This document shows positions 56,649 to 64,000 of a stretch of 64,000 bases of DNA, one piece after another. The notes beneath the pieces are model-generated. The model was given only the letters and a program-made list of their open reading frames with translations, was not told where the DNA came from and searched no databases. This DNA comes from Desulfurococcaceae archaeon AG1 (lineage in GTDB: Archaea; Thermoproteota; Thermoprotei_A; Sulfolobales; AG1): positions 1-64,000 of the forward strand of contig BEWT01000006.1 in NCBI GenBank assembly GCA_003116855.1, written 5' to 3'. Every line of letters begins with the position of its first letter. Positions within the stretch are counted from its first letter, which is position 1. Made by a program: the position numbers and the translations under genes.

Positions 56649-58340
56649 TTGGCGTTTGTAAAAGGTCGGGAATTGATTGCCTATGTCTTCCTGTTATCCC
56701 TGACGCTCACCTACTCACCTATATTGCCTTTGCTTCGTCTCGACATTTTTGGCTATATAGCTGCTCTATTACTCTTACTAGCGTCACTAGCAGCGATCCT
56801 ATATATAAGTATCTCCCGCTTTCCACTAGATCTAGTGATTCTAACTGCTCCAGCAGCACTGTTGGGGGCTATGGCGAGTTATAACATTACATATAAGCTA
56901 GTTGCGAGAAGCTTTATGCCCGACGCTGTTCTCCCCATAGCGATAGGATCTATGGTATATATAGTGCTGATGGCAGCAAGAATAGCACTTAAAAAAAGAC
57001 AGGTAGCGCTATCAGATGCAAATAAACCCACAGAGATCCTGAGAAGGATCTTTGGAAGCCTGAGTAGAAGGCTTGACGCTATCCTGGTCTCTCTAGGGGT
57101 TTCACTGATAATTATATCTGCTATAGATATGACACTTGTCCTCACACGTGTGGTGAGGGATCCCGTATATCTATATAACCCGCTTATAATAGCAGGATCT
57201 ATAGTATCGAGCATGATGATCGATAGGATTACTCCTACCAAAATAATTATGCCGACCGCCTCTTGGGCGTCTGCTATTCTTCTCTACAGCAGTATAAGAT
57301 CTAAGGCTGCCGTAGGACTATTAAAAGAGGGCCGCAGGACCATAAAGATACACGGCCTGGTGTCAAGCAATGGCGATGTTGAACTACCCCTTGACACTAG
57401 ATCCTCACCACATATTATCATTAGTGGAAGCACGGGGAGTGGGAAAACAACGCTATGCAGGATCCTTGCTAAGTCGCTTAGAGAGGAGGGGGTAGGAGTG
57501 ATCGTGATAGACTATCACGGTGAATATACAAGCCTTGAGGGATACTTGATCCTTGATGCTGCTGATACATCGCCCCAGATAATACCATATCCGCCGGAAG
57601 AACCTAGGGTTCTTGAGCTTGTTGACAGTATTGGAAGAATCTTTAGGCTTGGGGCGTTACAGGTTTCAATGTTAACAACAATCGCTCAAGAGACTGTGAG
57701 GAGGGGTGGCAGGAGCTTTAACGATCTCTTAAGAGTGGCGGAAGATATGCTCTCCAAGGCCGAAGATCCCCAGACGAGGGATATAATAGCAAGTCTATTA
57801 CCATACCTAAGGATCCTTGCTACACATATTAGAGGAAAACCAATAGATCTTGAGAAGATGCTCTCAAGCGGTGTAAAGCACATTGTGTTTGATATGAGCA
57901 CTGTAGGATCTGACTATGCATCGATGATCTATGCTGAGTATGTTTTGAAACAAATATGGAGATATAAAGTCAAGGGAGGGCAGAGAAGAGAAATAGATCT
58001 GGTGATCATTATAGATGAGGTTCACAACATCCTCAGGGGATCTTCTGAAGAATTCTTGTCAAGGATCTTTAGAGAAAGCAGGAAGTATGGGTTATCACTA
58101 GTAATATCCACCCAGCAGTTTGAGAAACTATCACAAGTTATAGTAAATAATACAGATAACTTCTTCTTCCTAAGACACACAGACCCCAGAGTAGTGGATA
58201 AAATATCACTATTAATAGAAGGAAGAAGCGGGAGAGGGGATATAGCAAGTATAATAAGATCTCTCAAACCACTTGAGGGAGTCTTGTATATTGCAAGAAG
58301 CGGACTGATACTCAAAGTGAGCATCAATGCTGATAGGTAG
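56649..58340 (+). CDS. Membrane-anchored HerA/VirB4-type ATPase, CedB-like
   Basis: 563 residues from a TTG. About seven N-terminal membrane helices (residues ~10-235) precede a HerA-FtsK/VirB4 ATPase core: Walker A SGSTGSGKTTLCR (near 258), VIDYHGEY, Walker B IIIDEVHNIL (near 455) and the HerA-type STQQFEKLS sensor. Polytopic HerA-like ATPases are rare outside crenarchaea, where CedB drives DNA import together with CedA/CedA1/CedA2. CedA-like membrane partners are not seen nearby, so the assignment is by architecture only. A weak small frame lies just upstream (56458-56661). Confidence 0.65.
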   Translation: MAFVKGRELIAYVFLLSLTLTYSPILPLLRLDIFGYIAALLLLLASLAAILYISISRFPLDLVILTAPAALLGAMASYNITYKLVARSFMPDAVLPIAIGSMVYIVLMAARIALKKRQVALSDANKPTEILRRIFGSLSRRLDAILVSLGVSLIIISAIDMTLVLTRVVRDPVYLYNPLIIAGSIVSSMMIDRITPTKIIMPTASWASAILLYSSIRSKAAVGLLKEGRRTIKIHGLVSSNGDVELPLDTRSSPHIIISGSTGSGKTTLCRILAKSLREEGVGVIVIDYHGEYTSLEGYLILDAADTSPQIIPYPPEEPRVLELVDSIGRIFRLGALQVSMLTTIAQETVRRGGRSFNDLLRVAEDMLSKAEDPQTRDIIASLLPYLRILATHIRGKPIDLEKMLSSGVKHIVFDMSTVGSDYASMIYAEYVLKQIWRYKVKGGQRREIDLVIIIDEVHNILRGSSEEFLSRIFRESRKYGLSLVISTQQFEKLSQVIVNNTDNFFFLRHTDPRVVDKISLLIEGRSGRGDIASIIRSLKPLEGVLYIARSGLILKVSINADR

Positions 58341-58411
58341 CAGTCATCCGCACGCTTCTAAAGTCCCTTCTCTGTCTTATCTAGCAATACCTCTTGAACG
58401 CTTATATATGG

Positions 58412-59404
58412 ATGGATAATCCATATATACCTCCTAACACTATTTCCCTGGTGAGGGCTCTGGTTAAAAGAATTGTGACCACAGAACCGGCTTCGACAGA
58501 GACAATCGCCTATCTAGATGGAGGCGTTGATAGAATAGCTGGGGTTAGTGACAAATGTGACTATCCGTATGAAGTTATGGTAAAGCCTAAGGTGGTTAGA
58601 ACATTACTTAAGATAGACGAGAACCTATCCTCCGAGGAGATCGATAGGATCTATAGGGAGTATGTTAGAAGCGGTAAGCCCCTCTACGAGATCGACTGGG
58701 ATTTGATAGAAGATATAGATCCCGATCTAATTGTTGGACAAACACTATGCAGCGTTTGCGCCTTTCCACTACTCTCTCCCCTCGGCTCGAGTATTAATGC
58801 CAAGATGCCCGCCATGGTTATTAAGCATGCACAGCGCTTTAAAAGCCTCAGACCAAGGATGATCGCTACATATAGCCCCAAAACATTCTTAGGAATAGCT
58901 AGAGAGGCCCTTGCAATCTCAAGGATGATTGGTAGAGAGGAAAAGGGGCTGAGGATGCTTTGGGAGTTCCAGAGAGCTCTTGAAGAGCTGAGAGGTCTCG
59001 GCAATAATTCCAAAACACTCTTGATTGAATGGCTAAAACCTCTACATATTGGGGGCTTATGGGTTAGCGATCTTATAGAGGCCTCGGGTTCAAGAAGTAT
59101 CTTAAGGGCTGGCGAGGAGGGAAGACCCGTTGAGTGGGAGTTGGTGAAGGAATTCAACCCAGATTTGATCCTAATCTCCCCATGCGGTCTTAATATAGAG
59201 AGGACAGTGCATGAGATAGATCTTATTACCAAAATGCCTGGGTGGAGCGAGCTCAATGCTGTTAGAAGTAAGAGGGTATATGTGGTGGACTCAGCCTATG
59301 TATCTAGACCGGGTCCGAGGGTGATTAGATTGGCTAAGCTCCTGGTAGATCTATATACTGGTAGTGATTTCGAGAAGGAGGTGGCTATAAGTATATATGA
59401 TTAG
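58412..59404 (+). CDS. BtuF-like cobalamin/metal-binding protein without signal peptide
   Basis: 330 residues. The helical-backbone substrate-binding fold of class III ABC transport proteins is visible: RIVTTEPASTETIAYLDGGVDRIAGVSDKCDYPYE followed by a NFA-like DPDLIVGQTLCSVC loop. The C-domain has VWVSDLIEASGS-like wording and a final AVRSKRVYVVD. There is no signal peptide or lipobox, and the start is uncertain: a TATA-like CTTATATA (58400-58407) suggests a later start, e.g. GTG 58451. A cytoplasmic cobalamin-binding role is possible. Follows the CedB-like gene by ~70 bp. Confidence 0.7.
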   Translation: MDNPYIPPNTISLVRALVKRIVTTEPASTETIAYLDGGVDRIAGVSDKCDYPYEVMVKPKVVRTLLKIDENLSSEEIDRIYREYVRSGKPLYEIDWDLIEDIDPDLIVGQTLCSVCAFPLLSPLGSSINAKMPAMVIKHAQRFKSLRPRMIATYSPKTFLGIAREALAISRMIGREEKGLRMLWEFQRALEELRGLGNNSKTLLIEWLKPLHIGGLWVSDLIEASGSRSILRAGEEGRPVEWELVKEFNPDLILISPCGLNIERTVHEIDLITKMPGWSELNAVRSKRVYVVDSAYVSRPGPRVIRLAKLLVDLYTGSDFEKEVAISIYD

Positions 59405-59457
59405 CTATGGGAAATAAAGGGTTAGAATTGGTTAGTTAAAAATGTTTAAAACTTATT

Positions 59458-61110
59458 TTAGCCGAAAGGCTTTAGCCCTTCAGGGGTTATGCATAGAACT
59501 GGCGAGAGTCCTCTGCTCAGTATTTCGAACAATGGTAAGGAATATGCTATTACTATGAGCACTATAGCTATTAATACCCAGATACCGATCCTATCATATA
59601 TTGTTGCTTTCTCATAACCATTACCATTTCTCAGGAGAGATGCTCCGTCCAGCTGGGCTACGCGCTTTCCAATAAGTGGTGTTAAAGTTACATTTGATAT
59701 GAAGAGCACGCCAGAGATCCAGAACACGATCCCACCGATCATGCCGATAAAGAGCAAGGGATCCCAGATACTTGGTGCTAACCCACCATACGAGGAATCA
59801 TAGGTTCTTCTAGGAGCTCCATATATACCTGCGATGTGGTATGCTATGGAGAATATCATCATACCTATAAACCATAGGTATGGCTGGATCCTAGCCATAC
59901 CCATGCTCGCGATACTCCTCCCAAACATGACTGGTAGTAAGAGGTATGAGAGCGCTATAAAGGTAAGTGTAACAGCACCGCCTACGGTGGTATGGAAGTG
60001 ACCAACGACCCATGTCGTGTTATGCACAACATTGTTGAGATTGAGGCTTGCGTTAACCATGCCTCCGAAGCCTCCAACTCCTAGGAGGATAAACGCTAAT
60101 ACCATGCCTGAGAACACCGGATCTCTCCATGGGAGCTTAGCTATCCATCCGAAAAGCCCGTCACCTCCTCTTAAAGCACCTGCATTGGCAAGGGTCATAA
60201 CTATATTGAAGGCTGTTAGGAAGCTACCCAGAGCTACTGCATAGGTTAGCACTGTGTGGAGCATTTTGAAGGAAATACTCAGCCCGGGATCTACAAATTG
60301 GTGATGAAGACCTACAGGTGTTGATGCTAATATGAAGATCACGAATGCCAGCTTAGCAGCTTTAGGCGAGTAGAGCTCTGTATTAAGGATTCTGGGTAGA
60401 ACAGCATACCACGCTGTTATTGCTGGGACAAGCCAGAAGTATACAAGCGGGTGTCCAAAGTACCAGAATAGGGTTCTATCGAGAAGAACGTCGACTCTTT
60501 TTCCGAAGAGAGACATCGGTATAAGATCATATATCACCTCTATAGCTAGCCCTGGGGTTGCCTCAAGCCATATGATGAGTGTTGCCAGAACACCGAAGGT
60601 CCCGAGTGGTATTGCGGCACCCTTATTCTCCTTCCTCCACCTTATAAACACGTCGAAAACCGCTGCAGCAAAGATCCAGGAGCCTATGATTACAAGAGCC
60701 AACCCGATATAGAATGCTGGGTGGGCCAGGAGCGGTGGGTAGAATGTGTAGAGAACAGCACCCATAGTTGGCTGACCTATTAATAGACCACCTACTATTG
60801 GATACGCTGCTACTACAGAGCCTATGATTGCTAGCACCGCTGCCAAGGCTAGAAGGGATCTCCTAAACGGTTTTCCAAGCTCGCTTGATATCACAAACAC
60901 AGCTAACCCTAGTATGAAGAAGGCTGTCCATAGTATCGCTATAAACACTCCGTGCCCCGTTAATACAGCATAGTATTGTGGCTCGTCGACAAGCTTTGGA
61001 GCTCCTGGGGTTCTGCTGACTAGCTGTAAAAGTCCGAAGAGGCCTCCAATTGCTAGGAGTATATATGAGAATGCAATGGAGATCTTTATAAATGTTCTCT
61101 CACTTATCAA
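59458..61110 (-). CDS. Heme-copper oxidase subunit I (B/ba3-type)
   Basis: 550 residues, at least 12 membrane helices. Heme ligand helix VLTGHGVFIAILW, the CuB/Tyr-type helix FWYFGHPLVYFWL, the metal pair LHHQFVDPG and the final heme pair VVGHFHTTVGG are present. The overall wording resembles ba3 oxidases rather than A-type enzymes. Start: TTG 61110, chosen because the 12-nt sequence AGGAGGTGATCC, exactly complementary to the 16S rRNA 3' tail, sits with its AGGAGG core 8 nt upstream. The GTG at 61119 overlapping the subunit II stop is the alternative. It reduces O2 to water in the membrane. Confidence 0.9.
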   Translation of the reverse strand: MISERTFIKISIAFSYILLAIGGLFGLLQLVSRTPGAPKLVDEPQYYAVLTGHGVFIAILWTAFFILGLAVFVISSELGKPFRRSLLALAAVLAIIGSVVAAYPIVGGLLIGQPTMGAVLYTFYPPLLAHPAFYIGLALVIIGSWIFAAAVFDVFIRWRKENKGAAIPLGTFGVLATLIIWLEATPGLAIEVIYDLIPMSLFGKRVDVLLDRTLFWYFGHPLVYFWLVPAITAWYAVLPRILNTELYSPKAAKLAFVIFILASTPVGLHHQFVDPGLSISFKMLHTVLTYAVALGSFLTAFNIVMTLANAGALRGGDGLFGWIAKLPWRDPVFSGMVLAFILLGVGGFGGMVNASLNLNNVVHNTTWVVGHFHTTVGGAVTLTFIALSYLLLPVMFGRSIASMGMARIQPYLWFIGMMIFSIAYHIAGIYGAPRRTYDSSYGGLAPSIWDPLLFIGMIGGIVFWISGVLFISNVTLTPLIGKRVAQLDGASLLRNGNGYEKATIYDRIGIWVLIAIVLIVIAYSLPLFEILSRGLSPVLCITPEGLKPFG

Positions 61111-61112
61111 GA

Positions 61113-61124
61113 GGATCACCTCCT
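61113..61124 (-). promoter_or_regulatory. Full-length Shine-Dalgarno before oxidase subunit I
   Basis: AGGAGGTGATCC on the minus strand is a complete 12-nt complement of the conserved 16S rRNA 3' end. The AGGAGG core ends 8 nt before TTG 61110. It overlaps the 3' end and stop codon of subunit II, so re-initiation or coupled translation is likely. Confidence 0.75.
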
Positions 61125-61577
61125 TATAACGATCTCCATGTACATGGCTGAGTGGGCTATCCCACAATACTCATTACATATCGCTAGCATGGTTCCATTG
61201 ACGCTTTGATGGGGCTTCCACACAATAGTAGTTATATATCCTGGAAGTACCATAGCGTTAACGTTTGTACCCACAATCTGGAAACCATGGATTACATCTA
61301 TGCTATAGATCCTTATCACAACCTCTTTAGGATTATAGAGCTCCACCTTCGAAGGCCTAAAGCCCCACTGATATGCTATTATATCTACCTGATACCTACC
61401 ACCCCCAAGATCTTTCACGCCGGGTTGGAAAAGCCCTGGAGCCTTCTCAGGTGGGAGCACTATTGCCTCGCTAGCAACACCATATCCTGTTCTCAAAGCA
61501 TAAGCTATAGATCCTAGGAGGATCACCAGCACAATCAAAACCGAAACTAGCCAGACCTTCTCCCTCCGATCGACCAT
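61116..61577 (-). CDS. Heme-copper oxidase subunit II (CuA)
   Basis: 153 residues. One N-terminal membrane helix (about 9-29) and a cupredoxin domain with the CuA ligands H (VIHGF) and C-x3-C-x3-H-x2-M as CNEYCGIAHSAM near the C-terminus. The short length fits ba3-type oxidases. The ATG at 61577 is 4 nt after the stop of the small IIa gene. The CuA domain should be extracytoplasmic. Confidence 0.9.
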   Translation of the reverse strand: MVDRREKVWLVSVLIVLVILLGSIAYALRTGYGVASEAIVLPPEKAPGLFQPGVKDLGGGRYQVDIIAYQWGFRPSKVELYNPKEVVIRIYSIDVIHGFQIVGTNVNAMVLPGYITTIVWKPHQSVNGTMLAICNEYCGIAHSAMYMEIVIRR

Positions 61578-61581
61578 ACCA

Positions 61582-61713
61582 TCACCCCACAGGACCCCTG
61601 CTCACCAATACTGCATATACAGCAAACCACACTGCCACAAGTATTGCTAGGAATGTATAGAGCAGAATAAACGCTCCCCTATATACTCTCCCTGTAGGTT
61701 CTTTCTTAGTCAC
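61582..61713 (-). CDS. Heme-copper oxidase subunit IIa
   Basis: 43 residues from a GTG: VTKKEPTGRVYRG, then one membrane helix (AFILLYTFLAILVAVWFAVY), then AVLVSRGPVG and a stop. Length, single helix and the pattern 'K-x-G-x-x-x ... VYAVxxxRG' match subunit IIa of Thermus ba3 oxidase, which packs beside subunits I and II. It is the first gene of the oxidase operon, 4 nt before subunit II; an AAGGGGG site lies just upstream of the GTG. Confidence 0.75.
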   Translation of the reverse strand: MTKKEPTGRVYRGAFILLYTFLAILVAVWFAVYAVLVSRGPVG

Positions 61714-62103
61714 TCTAACCCCCTTAGCTTCACATGCGGGGTTCCCTAATAAGGCAGTATGCTAACAGTGTTAGCATTGCATATGAGGATCGGTTACAGG
61801 AGTTCTGAGCCATGTAGTCTTTGATGAGTATGCATTCTCTTAAGCCTATTACGTTTGTGACTTGATATTTATTTTTGCTTTTATTTATATCTAAAGGCTT
61901 CTATCTAGCCCGCAGGAGGAAGCTTTTTTCCTGCGGATTCGTAGCTTGCCATGAGTCAAGCAGCCGGGCTCCTATCTATTATATGCTCTGAATAAATCAC
62001 GCCCATAGTAAAGCTGAACCGAAGAAACTCAAAAGTCTATGTATCCAATATTTAGGCTTAAAACCTTATTTAAATTTATATAGAGGCATATAGATCTATA
62101 AGG
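61714..62103. other. Divergent spacer between the oxidase operon and HTH_10 gene
   Basis: About 390 bp without a gene. It carries TATA-like sequences (TTTATTTATAT at 61880-61890; TTTAAATTTATATAG at 62068-62082 for the regulator) and a strong hairpin at 61910-61936. Confidence 0.5.
61910..61936 (+). other. Strong hairpin in the oxidase/regulator spacer
   Basis: CCGCAGGAGGAA pairs with TTTTTCCTGCGG over 12 bp (two G-U pairs if transcribed rightward) with a 3-nt loop (GCT). A TATA-like box begins ~25-30 bp upstream on the plus strand. It may be an operator, the 5' end of a small RNA, or a terminator for a leftward transcript. Confidence 0.5.
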
Positions 62104-62745
62104 ATGAATAGCAACCCTTATAACTTCCCTGTACTTCATAGATCGGGCCTCGCATTGTACGTTTTAGAGGTGGTTTATGCGATCCCATGTCCATGGAGAT
62201 CTTTAATTAACGGTGAGGTTAGGATCTTAAGCTGTAGACCTTGGGGGGAAAAAGGCTCTAGCGTGTTGCTAAAACTCAAGGGCTCTATAGATCAGGAGAA
62301 AATCGCAGGAAAAAACTTACATATAACCTCTATGTATAGATTGAGAGATGGACAATCGCTTGTTATTCTCAGAACCAATTCATGCCCATGCAGAATCTCT
62401 GGCCTCAATGAAATGCACATAATATCATCAAGAATAGATGCCGGTATCATCAAGGTGAGGATGATCTGCGAGAATAAGAGCGAGGCCAAAAACCTACTTT
62501 CAAGGATGAGGGCCTCAGGGATTCGTATCATTAGTGCTAAGCTGAGAACTATCAGAGAGGAAGATATACTCACCCCAAGACAGGAAGAGGCACTAATACT
62601 GGGCTTTATTAAAGGGTATTTTGATAATCCAAGAAGAATAGATCTAGGCGCTCTGAGCAAAGAGCTAGGAGTATCAAAGCCGACCGCCTATTCGATGATC
62701 AAGAGAGCTATTAGGAAACTGATCAGACAAACATTATATATATGA
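62104..62745 (+). CDS. HTH_10 (bacterio-opsin-activator-type) regulator
   Basis: 213 residues. The C-terminal HTH_10 domain is LTPRQEEALILGFIKGYFDNPRRIDLGALSKELGVSKPTAYSMIKRAIRKL-like, with the 'LTxRQ ... YFDxPR ... LA..LGVS' signature (residues ~155-210). The N-terminal ~140 residues include cysteines in AIPCPWRS, LSCRPWGE and NSCPCRIS, so metal or redox sensing is possible. The ATG is ~25 bp after a TATA box (62068-62082), so the mRNA is probably leaderless. Divergent from the oxidase operon; it may regulate it. Confidence 0.8.
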   Translation: MNSNPYNFPVLHRSGLALYVLEVVYAIPCPWRSLINGEVRILSCRPWGEKGSSVLLKLKGSIDQEKIAGKNLHITSMYRLRDGQSLVILRTNSCPCRISGLNEMHIISSRIDAGIIKVRMICENKSEAKNLLSRMRASGIRIISAKLRTIREEDILTPRQEEALILGFIKGYFDNPRRIDLGALSKELGVSKPTAYSMIKRAIRKLIRQTLYI

Positions 62746-64000
62746 ATTATATATTACAATTTCAGTCAAATCTCACAATATATTTAAGATCTTCACAAAA
62801 TTTCCTAAAATTTTCGTAAACAATAAAGAGAAGCTCTATATATAGTTATCCACACCCAATACTTTTACTATCAACACATCCACAAAATCGATTCACAGAC
62901 CCATAAAGTATATGCTAACCAAATAAAAGACACGTCAATAGTTTATAAACAACCAGCCTTCCCCATTTCTTTAACATCTACCCTAGATGGTGGTACTAGC
63001 AATGCCGTTGCTCCCTTTCAATTCTATAATATAATTAGATCGACACTGAGGAGTAATGGTTAGCTTTTGGCCCAACAGCATTGGGGATTCCATCTAGGTT
63101 CAAGAGATCATCCATGGATGGATTATAGCATTACACCATCTCATTCAGAACAAATATGAAGACTAACCCATAATCGAAACCATCTCGACCAAGAATTATA
63201 AATACCTCTTTATTAATATCAAAAAGAAAACAGCCCAAATATATAGCAACAATCTAACGACAAGAGCCGCAACTGAGACTCTGGGCTATATGATCCTTGG
63301 GGATAAAGATCCCAGCAGATCGAGAAGAGATCCTAACGATAACTAGCAAAACACCAAAAGGTATCGAGAAACAAATAAAAATAGTAACATAATACTCTAT
63401 TATGGATGACAAAGGCGTGTGATGAGGCCTGTGCACACAGAGTGGTGATGAATTTTCTCCATTCTGAATAATTAATATATGTCTAGCTGTATATGGAGTT
63501 CGGGTTTCATAACTATTGTTTTTGTTTACTAACTGTTCTTCAACCGGCTTCAATGCTCTCAGGACTCCTTCTATTGGAGCCCATATCCTTGGGCTCCACT
63601 AACCTAGGGCGACCCCTGTTCATATTCCCTTTATATAATACACCTGCCTTATTGCTATGGGAAAACTCCTCACCCCAATGTTAACCTCGCTTGCTCGGAT
63701 CTTTATCTACACCTACATCGTGAGCTGGCATGCTTACAAATACTCTAAAGCTTAGGATAATGTAGAACTACGATAACTTAATATCAGCCCTTATAAACCT
63801 TCACGAAATCCGAAACAGCTGATTATAGCTATAATATTTCGTGATACAAGGATCGGATCTGTGGTGGTTATCATCTCACATTTGTCATAGCTTTGTACAT
63901 TTTTTATAATGATTCGTGACCAGTACTGGGGTTACCATGATGAGCATATAAAATATTTTTGGGATTAATTATTTGGTGGGCCCATGTTTCCTGGAGCAGG
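62746..64000. other. Non-coding right end of the window
   Basis: About 1.25 kb without a recognisable gene. It contains the miniature transposon at 63495-63821. On the minus strand the last bases could encode a tail PAPGNMGPPNN followed by a stop near 63966, possibly the end of a gene beyond the window; this is too short to judge. Confidence 0.45.
63495..63821 (-). mobile_element. Second miniature derivative of the TnpB element
   Basis: About 330 bp, minus strand. The left end (AGCTGTTTCGGATTTC, 63803-63821) matches the TnpB element almost exactly. ACATTAT..TAAGCTTTA is shared with the copy at 35971. The right part shares GAGTTTTCCCCATAGCAAT-like text, GGGTCGCC, GATATGGGCTCC and GAAACCCGAACTC with the other copies. 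The 7-bp hairpin is kept with one G-U change (63562-63568 with 63576-63582); the outer hairpin is degenerate. Older and more diverged than the other miniature copy. Confidence 0.7.

Noticed and set aside
56458-56661. 67-residue plus-strand frame just before the CedB-like gene
   Set aside because: Its ATG directly follows a TATA-like box and so probably lies before the transcript start; it overlaps the ATPase gene and shows no domain.
63966-64000. Possible C-terminal tail (PAPGNMGPPNN) of a minus-strand gene entering from the right edge
   Set aside because: Only eleven codons are visible; cannot be distinguished from chance.
1-64000. CRISPR arrays
   Set aside because: I found no regularly spaced 24-40-bp direct repeats; the only long exact repeat is the single tyrS duplication.

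Overview
The window looks like chromosome of a hyperthermophilic crenarchaeon (Thermoproteota). Evidence: archaeal EF-1alpha next to ribosomal protein S10, archaeal-type TyrRS and TrpRS, a tetraether-lipid synthase (Tes), a PhoH-type ATPase with KH domains, A/T-rich TATA boxes 25-40 bp before many genes, and heavy use of AGG/AGA and ATA codons. EF-1alpha reads more like Desulfurococcales/Acidilobales than Pyrobaculum, but I cannot name a genus. An aerobic or microaerobic lifestyle is supported by a cytochrome b/Rieske pair and a compact B-type (ba3-like) terminal oxidase.

Layout. 1-830: end of a hemerythrin/DUF2249 protein. 968-5700: tyrS, then a gene graveyard holding an exact 80-bp copy of the tyrS 3' region, a probable aldehyde-ferredoxin-oxidoreductase scrap, and a DMT (EamA) transporter split around a TnpB-only IS605-family element. 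5.8-9.1 kb: lysA and a PfkB kinase-BtpA pair. 9.1-11.4 kb: a long non-coding stretch with a relic gene and a GATC-rich segment. 11.4-15.2 kb: a small unknown protein, a minimal MscS channel, and a cyclase-FdrA-mini-FdrA operon. 15.4-19.8 kb: tes, trpS and moaA, all rightward. 19.8-23.1 kb: cytochrome b/Rieske and a membrane protein. 23.7-26.7 kb: PhoH-KH ATPase, AcoX-like kinase, tRNA-Arg and tRNA-Ser. 27-33.5 kb: two-TM protein, two-gene glutamate synthase and enolase. 34-43.6 kb: Hsp20, PPP phosphatase, a miniature transposon, a TtuA-like pseudoenzyme, an Lrp regulator, a translin/Trm5-like cluster, an amidohydrolase and a thioesterase. 43.8-53.9 kb: S10/EF-1alpha and metabolic genes (thrC, rpiB, glmS, sucD). 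53.9-59.4 kb: an extracytoplasmic Lon-like protease, a membrane HerA/VirB4 ATPase resembling CedB, and a BtuF-like protein. 59.4-62.7 kb: oxidase operon (IIa-II-I) facing an HTH_10 regulator. 62.7-64 kb: non-coding, with a second miniature transposon.

Most items of interest lie outside the standard genes: the TnpB element and its two miniature relatives, which keep the same right-end hairpins; the tyrS duplication; the ATPase-dead TtuA paralogue; the FdrA operon with its 58-residue partner; the tiny oxidase subunit IIa; and the full-length anti-16S Shine-Dalgarno in front of oxidase subunit I. Several start codons were moved from the longest reading frame because a TATA box lies on top of, or too close to, the longer start.
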